From Tidjanibacter sp. (GTDB lineage: Bacteria > Bacteroidota > Bacteroidia > Bacteroidales > Rikenellaceae): a DNA stretch of 18,497 nucleotides. Below the pieces are notes generated by a model. The model had not been told where the DNA came from and did no database searches. It was given only the letters and a program-made list of their open reading frames with translations. The translations under genes and the position numbers were made by a program. This document shows, one piece after another, positions 14,601 through 18,497 of the stretch (position 1 is its first letter; every line of letters begins with the position of its first letter). The DNA lies in assembly GCA_017379955.1 (NCBI GenBank), contig JAFNVE010000119.1, forward strand, positions 1 to 18,497. Reading direction: 5' to 3'.

Positions 14601-15922
14601 CAGGGCTCGTAGTACGATGCAAATACGGTGAGGTCCATACCAACCAACAACTCGTAGTAGTGCTTGTTGAAGATACCGTCAGCACCCTGCAAGTAGCTGG
14701 GCACGAAGATAACCTTCACACGGCTCTCGGGATCGAGCAACTTGCTACCCTGCATTGCACGAACAATGGGGTCGCCCTCGGGATACGAGAGGTAGTGGGT
14801 GGTGTGGCGGAACTGTGCGGGGTCGATGGGGCTGTTCTTGTCTGCCAAGTGAGCAGCCAAGTCGCGACGAGGACCATTGTTGCCAGCAGGTACGGTGATA
14901 TATACCAACACCTCGCGGCCGAGTGCCTCGCTGCTCTCAGCTACGCGCTTCAACGACTCAACAAATACATCCAGACCCTTATTCTTGAACTCGTAGCGGC
15001 CGCTGGTACCCACAATCAGGGGCTCCTTAGCGAACTTGTGGTCAAGGCAAGCCTCAGCAACCTCAATCATAGCCTTGCGAGCCTCCTTACGCTTAGCCTC
15101 GAACTCCTCGCCCTTCCATACGAAGTCATCCTCAAAACCGTTGGGGGTAACCACATTTACATCACGACCGAGCATATAACGGCACTCCTTGCCGGTGATA
15201 TCGCTCACGGTGCAGAAGCAGTCGTGGAAACTTGCAGCGGTCTTCTCGAGCGAGTGCTTAGCCACTACGTTGAACTTACGAGCGTAGTCGTCTGCATTAA
15301 CCTGCGAGAGGGTGCCGTAGAGGGGCATACCATTGCCGGCGATGCAACGACCCATAACAGTTGCGTGGGTAGTGAAGACGGTAGCGGTGTAGGGAGCCTT
15401 CTTGCGCAGGTAAAGACCACCGCTGGCAGTCATCCACTCGTGGAAGTGTGCCACGGTGCGGTCGGTAGTTGCGCAGAAGTTCTCCATGTAGCTCTCGATA
15501 ACCTTACCTGCGGCATAGCCGAAGAGTACGGGCTCAATGTAGTCCCACTGACCGCTGATCGAGTCAACACGATAGTTCTCCCACAAGAATTTCAGGATAT
15601 CGTCCTTGTGAGGAATCATCGAGCTGTAATCAACCAAGATTGCGGTGGGGCGACCAGCCACTTTCCACTTACCAATACGGATACGAATGCCGTCAGCATA
15701 TACCATCTGACGCCACTCGCGCATCATATTCAAATCCTCCTCGAACTCGGGGTTCTCACCCTCCTTGTTGATATCGGGTCCGATGAGTATATATTTCTCA
15801 CCCAAATTTTCGACCATTGTGTCGGCCTTGGTGGCAATCACGGTGTGGATACCTCCCACCTTGTTGCATACCTCCCAACTTACCTCAAACAAATAGTCGG
15901 GTTTCTGTTTCATCTCTTCCAT
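11666..15922 (-). CDS. fusion protein: GT3 glycogen synthase + alpha-glucan phosphorylase (GlgP type)
   Basis: One uninterrupted 1418-residue frame joins two full enzymes with opposite roles. Residues 1 to about 550 are a GT3, eukaryote-like glycogen synthase: LFEVSWEVCNKVGGIHTVI (11-29), HEWMTASGG (161-169), TSGRYEFKNKGLDVF (306-320) and the E-X7-E pair E439/E447 in SYYEPWGYTPLE. GT3 enzymes use UDP-glucose. After a linker, about 580-1418 is a phosphorylase: the DUF3417-like entry LEELSKNLWWSW (592-603), the core, and the PLP-lysine motif EASGTSGEKCIMNG with K1172. It would release glucose-1-phosphate from glycogen. No signal peptide, so cytosolic. A second ATG at codon 4 could be the start. 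It has its own promoter (16047-16077) and terminator and sits just upstream of the debranching-enzyme unit. Confidence 0.95.
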   Translation of the reverse strand: MEEMKQKPDYLFEVSWEVCNKVGGIHTVIATKADTMVENLGEKYILIGPDINKEGENPEFEEDLNMMREWRQMVYADGIRIRIGKWKVAGRPTAILVDYSSMIPHKDDILKFLWENYRVDSISGQWDYIEPVLFGYAAGKVIESYMENFCATTDRTVAHFHEWMTASGGLYLRKKAPYTATVFTTHATVMGRCIAGNGMPLYGTLSQVNADDYARKFNVVAKHSLEKTAASFHDCFCTVSDITGKECRYMLGRDVNVVTPNGFEDDFVWKGEEFEAKRKEARKAMIEVAEACLDHKFAKEPLIVGTSGRYEFKNKGLDVFVESLKRVAESSEALGREVLVYITVPAGNNGPRRDLAAHLADKNSPIDPAQFRHTTHYLSYPEGDPIVRAMQGSKLLDPESRVKVIFVPSYLQGADGIFNKHYYELLVGMDLTVFASYYEPWGYTPLESVAFSVPTVTTTLAGFGLWVAQHCKEHKGVEVIERNDTNDSHVIESIADAIVRYSAMNARSMTAARKSAFTVSRTALWENLINYYHEAYNVALDNVVARTNKAVYDGGGAYNEQINFVRQQLISNTPSWTRLMVEKSLPQRLRPLEELSKNLWWSWTLGAHELFTSIDPVLWEACSRNPIEFLDKLGYQRYKELEQDQAFLAKMDEVYGAFQNYMEAKKTAQGPRIAYFSMEYGLHSSLKIYSGGLGILAGDYLKEASDKNVPMVAVGLLYRYGYFTQKLSSQGAQEASYEAQNFYKLPISPARDAEGNWCSVHIAFPGRTVTARIWKCEVGRTDLYLLDTDHELNLAEDRSITHYLYGGDWENRLKQELVLGVAGIRALRKLGIKSDVYHCNEGHAAFIGLERIYNLIDSKKLSFSEAMEVVRSSSLFTTHTPVPAGHDAFPEQMIRQYMSHYPDRLGITWDQFINLGKTNPNDPNEKFSMSFLACNLSQEVNGVSWLHGEVSKEILGGMWPGYFKDELHVGYVTNGVHFPTWTASSLRRLYSKYFPEGFEDRLYNIPAWQKVHNIPDEELWSCRMALKQRLIKHIRNRFSDPRQTLFATPRTLVTIKETLRPDVLTIGFARRFATYKRAYLLFTNLERLSAIVNNPVHPVQFVFAGKAHPNDKPGQDLIKRIVEVSAMPEFVGKVVFIQNYDMDLARKMVQGVDVWLNTPTRPLEASGTSGEKCIMNGVLQFSVMDGWWVEGYKEGAGWMLPMERSYDDQRFQNELDAEMIYRTIEEEIVPRYYNRGEDGIPHEWVGSIKSCVADIASNFTTNRMITDYEDRFYGKLSERHQQLMANDYTLARQIAAWKRRVSGEWDKVRVVETKQANIAKEAIMVGNPYRFEVKVDVAALSKEDIGVEVVLANQIEQGRAVKIVSTHEMSVSNVEGSLVTYTIDMTPAQTGSYDVAIRVFAKNANLPHRMDFALVKWA

Positions 15923-16046
15923 ACTTCTTTTCTTGTTTCTTGTACTTAAATATCTGATTTCTTTACTTTTTCATTTTCGAATTTTGACTCGTCGGGGGAA
16001 ATCGCTAAGCGCATACCATTATATATAAAGTCAAAATTTCGGACTG

Positions 16047-16077
16047 CAAAAATAGTCCCTTTTTTCGGTAATACAAA
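16047..16077 (-). promoter_or_regulatory. promoter of the synthase-phosphorylase fusion gene
   Basis: On the minus strand a -33 TTTG (complement of 16074-16077), a 19-bp spacer and the -7 box TATTTTTG (complement of 16047-16054) fully match the Bacteroidota consensus. Transcription would start near 16040, leaving a leader of about 117 nt. GGACT (16041-16045) and AGTCC (16054-16058) flank the -7 box as an inverted repeat. The 12 bases 16039-16050 are identical to 211-222 at the rRNA P2 promoter. Confidence 0.75.
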
Positions 16078-16152
16078 ACCGATTTTCGATTTTTTAAATT
16101 TTTTTAATAATTCCCTATGGCGGGGATTTTATGTTTTGCTAAAAATCGCACT

Positions 16153-16168
16153 CTCAGCACACTCTGAG
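16153..16168 (-). terminator. possible weak terminator of hemW
   Basis: CTCAG and CTGAG form a 5-bp stem with a 6-nt loop about 60 bp after the hemW stop. In the minus-strand transcript the run GATTTTTAG follows only after about 9 nt. Short stem and distant U run make this a weak candidate. The rest of 15923-16227 is AT-rich and holds the fusion-gene promoter and leader; I see no gene in it. Confidence 0.3.
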
Positions 16169-16227
16169 CCACTTTTGCCGACTTGTTTAAAAAATTGTTA
16201 AATGTTCATATTGTCGCAAAAGTTGAG

Positions 16228-17337
16228 TTAGAACAACTCGGAAATCACCGCATCACTCACCAACCAATGCTCCGCATCGAAACGCAATCGGCTGCCCTCT
16301 CTAATCAACACCCCCGAGGCAACAAACTGCTCGGCTACTCGGGCAGTATAGGAAGCACGCTCCGCGCCAAATTTTTGCTCAATAGTCTGCAAATCAATAC
16401 CCTCGCGAGTTCTCAGACCCACCATTATCATCTCCTCAGCCTGCTCCTCAGCGGTCAGCACCTCACTCTCGCGCAGGTCAGGGTCGGTGGGATTGGCAAT
16501 ATAGCGCGTGAGATTTGGCAGATTCCACGAGCGACCCACCCCGTCAAATGAGTGAGCACCAGGGCCCAAACCGACATAGGGCACACCGCGCCAATAGCCG
16601 CTATTGTGCTGAGAGCGACGACCTTGACGCGCAAAGTTGGATATTTCGTAATGGTCATATCCCGCTTCAGTAAGCAGTCGGTGGAGTAGCAGATACTCCT
16701 CCTCGCTACGCTCCTCCTCGATGGGCTGCACGCCACGCTTCCCAAAAACCGTACCCTCCTCAATAGTGAGGTGATAGGCGGAAATATGCTCGGGATTAAG
16801 GGCGATAGCCTCCTCAATATTGCGCTTCCACACCTCACTTCCGCCACACGGCACGCCATAAATCAGGTCGATAGAAATGTTGTCAAAACCCGCCCTACGA
16901 GCAGCCTCAACAGCCCTGCGCGCAGTGGCCGCATCGTGTCGCCTATTCATAAAGTGAAGTTGCTCATCATCAAACGATTGTATGCCGATACTCAGTCGGT
17001 TTACCCCCACCCTGCGATACCCCTCCAAACGCTCTGCCAAGAGGTCATCGGGATTGGCTTCGAGGGTAATCTCCTCCACTTGCGAGGTATCCCAAATCTC
17101 CGCCACACCGCAGAGGATTTTTTCCACCTCCTCGGGAGTAAAAAGTGAGGGAGTTCCGCCACCGAGATAGATGGTGCGGAGGGTGGTGTCAGCAAGTTCT
17201 CCCGCACGCGCTCTCGCCTCGGCAAGAAGCGCATCGGGATAGAGAGGTAGTTGTTTGAGCGATATAGTCTTATAAAAGTCGCAGTAGCCACACAATCGTT
17301 GGCAAAACGGGACGTGTATGTAGAGTAGTGATTCCAT
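16228..17337 (-). CDS. hemW: HemW-like radical SAM protein (heme chaperone)
   Basis: HemW proteins are radical SAM enzymes related to oxygen-independent coproporphyrinogen III oxidase (HemN) that bind heme and are proposed to insert it into target proteins. The 369-residue product has the cluster motif PFCQRLCGYCDF with C12, C16 and C19, and Phe where HemN has a fourth Cys. It also has the SAM-binding GGGTPS (59-64) and the HemW-typical HNSGYW (244-249) followed by VGLGPGAHSF. The length matches HemW and is shorter than true HemN (about 450), so I favour HemW over a coproporphyrinogen dehydrogenase. It stands alone, divergent from pckA. Unlike the glycogen genes next to it, the gene uses Leu and Ser codons TTA/CTA/TCA, suggesting lower expression. 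Confidence 0.9.
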   Translation of the reverse strand: MESLLYIHVPFCQRLCGYCDFYKTISLKQLPLYPDALLAEARARAGELADTTLRTIYLGGGTPSLFTPEEVEKILCGVAEIWDTSQVEEITLEANPDDLLAERLEGYRRVGVNRLSIGIQSFDDEQLHFMNRRHDAATARRAVEAARRAGFDNISIDLIYGVPCGGSEVWKRNIEEAIALNPEHISAYHLTIEEGTVFGKRGVQPIEEERSEEEYLLLHRLLTEAGYDHYEISNFARQGRRSQHNSGYWRGVPYVGLGPGAHSFDGVGRSWNLPNLTRYIANPTDPDLRESEVLTAEEQAEEMIMVGLRTREGIDLQTIEQKFGAERASYTARVAEQFVASGVLIREGSRLRFDAEHWLVSDAVISELF

Positions 17338-17341
17338 ATTT

Positions 17342-17359
17342 TTAGCGTCCGCTAAGATA
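17342..17359 (-). promoter_or_regulatory. hemW -7 element overlapped by an inverted repeat
   Basis: The minus strand reads TATCTTAG (complement of 17352-17359), one base off TAnnTTTG, giving a start near 17345 and a leader of under 10 nt before the ATG at 17337. TTAGCG (17342-17347) and CGCTAA (17350-17355) form a perfect inverted repeat with a 2-bp centre over the start site. No clear -33 TTTG is seen. Both readings are tentative. Confidence 0.35.
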
Positions 17360-17463
17360 GTATTTTTTCTCTGATTTTCGCCACTAAAACCCTTGTAATT
17401 TCGGGCATTTATGCAGTTCGGAAAGATTATTGTTATTTTAAAAACAAAAACCCTGTGAAAATG

Positions 17464-17494
17464 TTAGGATAAATCAAAAAAAAGAGTATCTTTG
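17464..17494 (+). promoter_or_regulatory. promoter of pckA
   Basis: TTAG (17464-17467), a 19-bp spacer and TATCTTTG (17487-17494, exact TAnnTTTG) form a Bacteroidota promoter with a one-base-off -33. Transcription would start near 17501, so the pckA mRNA carries a leader of about 120 nt. Confidence 0.65.
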
Positions 17495-17514
17495 CGGTGA
17501 TTTTCATACATTGG

Positions 17515-17562
17515 GTCAGAAGGTGGTTTTTGCAGTAGTGCTACACCTCGCAAAGGCCTGAT
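17515..17562 (+). ncRNA. candidate structured leader RNA upstream of pckA
   Basis: Three pairings can be read directly. An outer stem joins GTCAG (17515-17519) with CTGAT (17558-17562; one G-U). An inner stem joins AGGTG (17521-17525) with CACCT (17544-17548). A third pairs TTTTGC (17528-17533) with GCAAAG (17550-17555). The second and third interleave, so they form either a pseudoknot or two alternative folds inside the outer stem. The element lies within the predicted leader, about 60 nt before the start codon. I do not recognise it as a known riboswitch class; a regulatory role is inference. Confidence 0.35.
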
Positions 17563-17621
17563 GGAAAGTCAACGAAAAATGAATAAGAGGTTTTATTAAC
17601 ATATTAATTTTTATTAAAGAA

Positions 17622-18497
17622 ATGGCTAATATTGATTTGAGCAAGTATGGAATTACCGGCGTGACCGAGATTTCCTACAACCCCGCGTACGAGGAGCTGT
17701 TCCAGGCTGAGATGGATCCCACCCTGGAGGGCTTTGAGAAGGGTCAGCTGACCGAGCTGGGCGCTGTGAACGTTATGACCGGTATCTACACCGGCCGTTC
17801 GCCCAAGGACAAATTCTTCGTAATGGACGAGACCTCGAAGGATACCGTATGGTGGACCAGCGAGGAGTACAAGAACGACAACAAGCCCGTAACCGTTGAG
17901 GCTTGGAAGGAGTTGAAGGCTTTGGCAGCTGAGACCCTCTCGAACAAGAAGCTCTATGTTATGGATACCTTCTGCGGTGCTAACGAGAACACCCGTCTGA
18001 AAATCCGTTTCATCATGGAGGTTGCTTGGCAGGCTCACTTCGTTAAGAATATGTTCATCCGTCCCACCGAGGAGGAGTTGGCAAACTACGGCGAGCCCGA
18101 TTTCGTAGTATTGACCGCTTCGAAGGCTAAGGTTGAGAACTACAAGGAGCTCGGCCTCAACTCGGAGACCGCAGTTGTATTCAACCTCACCGAGAAGATG
18201 CAGGTTATCCTCAACACCTGGTATGGTGGTGAGATGAAGAAGGGTATGTTCTCGTATATGAACTACCTCCTTCCTTTGAAGGGTATCGCTTCGATGCACT
18301 GCTCGGCTAACACCAACGAGAAGGGCGAGACCGCCATCTTCTTCGGTCTTTCGGGTACCGGTAAGACAACTCTCTCGACTGATCCAAAGCGTCAGCTCAT
18401 CGGTGACGACGAGCACGGTTGGGACGACAACGGTATCTTCAACTTCGAGGGTGGTTGCTACGCTAAGGTTATCAAGCTCGACAAGGAGTCTGAGCCA
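17622..18497 (+). CDS. pckA: phosphoenolpyruvate carboxykinase (ATP), N-terminal 292 codons (runs off the right edge)
   Basis: ATP-type PEPCK interconverts oxaloacetate and PEP with ADP/ATP. In fermenting Bacteroidales it often runs in the CO2-fixing direction on the route to succinate, otherwise in gluconeogenesis. From ATG 17622 the frame is open to the last base. It shows TGRSPKDKF with R59 (oxaloacetate-binding region), the P-loop [11 protein letters not shown] with K248, and the kinase-2 motif LIGDDEHGW with D262/D263, spaced as in E. coli PckA. About 240 residues at the C-terminus, including the adenine-binding part, are missing because the window ends. Heavy use of codons such as AAG, GAG, ACC and CGT suggests high expression. 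It has its own promoter and a long leader with potential secondary structure, and is divergent from hemW. Confidence 0.96.
   Translation, partial: MANIDLSKYGITGVTEISYNPAYEELFQAEMDPTLEGFEKGQLTELGAVNVMTGIYTGRSPKDKFFVMDETSKDTVWWTSEEYKNDNKPVTVEAWKELKALAAETLSNKKLYVMDTFCGANENTRLKIRFIMEVAWQAHFVKNMFIRPTEEELANYGEPDFVVLTASKAKVENYKELGLNSETAVVFNLTEKMQVILNTWYGGEMKKGMFSYMNYLLPLKGIASMHCSANTNEKGETAIFFGLSGTGKTTLSTDPKRQLIGDDEHGWDDNGIFNFEGGCYAKVIKLDKESEP

Noticed and set aside
11699..15949. Open plus-strand frame of 1416 codons opposite the fusion gene
   Set aside because: It is in exact antisense codon register with a clear enzyme gene. Openness is explained by lack of TTA/CTA/TCA codons in the sense gene, and the translated sequence has no domain or signal.
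16111..16127. Hairpin TTCCC/GGGGA as a terminator for hemW
   Set aside because: Only a 5-bp stem with a G-U pair; on the minus strand it is followed by A-rich, not U-rich, sequence.
16228..17337. Annotation as oxygen-independent coproporphyrinogen III oxidase (HemN)
   Set aside because: Length of 369 residues, Phe in place of the fourth motif Cys and the HNxxYW motif fit HemW rather than HemN.
17515..17580. Match of the pckA leader to a known riboswitch (TPP, c-di-GMP-I, fluoride, ZTP) or to RNase P/SRP RNA
   Set aside because: Short look-alike strings such as CCTGATGG and GCAAAG occur, but the defining core elements of each class are absent.
17604..18416. 270-codon minus-strand frame at the right end
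   Set aside because: It lies opposite the start of pckA, which shows intact P-loop and kinase-2 motifs in the plus strand.

Overview
The window looks like the chromosome of a gut-type Bacteroidota, most likely order Bacteroidales (an Alistipes-like Rikenellaceae is my best guess, not proven). The reasons are Bacteroidota promoters throughout (-33 TTTG, about 19-20 bp, -7 TAnnTTTG), a Bacteroidota-style 16S 5' end, the 'type 3' ProRS, and the Bacteroidetes style of glycogen genes (GT3 synthase, GH133 debranching enzyme, short GH57, GT4). I see no phage, IS element, CRISPR array or tRNA.

Left end (1-390): the first bases of a 16S rRNA gene reading leftwards out of the window, preceded by a leader with a boxA-like site and hairpins, two tandem rRNA promoters and a duplicated phased A-tract block. 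Then come a small secreted protein of unknown function (704-1078) and two tandem, apparently paralogous two-TM proteins (1197-2203). A strong hairpin terminator separates these from the convergent proS (2294-3775, minus).

Middle (3845-6860): divergent from proS, a two-gene envelope unit encodes a Trp/Tyr-, His/Pro- and Gly/Ser-rich lipoprotein followed by an OmpP1/FadL-like outer-membrane barrel, closed by a very strong bidirectional terminator.

Right centre (6879-16077, all minus): a storage-polysaccharide locus. A promoter with palindromes drives a glycogen debranching enzyme, then a GT4 glycosyltransferase, then a GH57 enzyme. Upstream, with its own promoter and terminator, lies a 1418-residue protein that fuses a complete GT3 glycogen synthase to a complete alpha-glucan phosphorylase. 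Together these would make, debranch and phosphorolyse glycogen. No GH13 branching enzyme or glgC is in the window.

Right end: hemW (minus) and, divergently, the first 292 codons of ATP-type PEP carboxykinase pckA (plus), which runs off the window. The pckA mRNA has a leader of about 120 nt with interleaved complementary segments that could form a compact fold. The most notable items are the synthase-phosphorylase fusion, this pckA leader, the operator-like palindromes at the debranching-enzyme promoter, the curved-DNA repeat at the rRNA promoter, and a recurring AT-rich intergenic motif.
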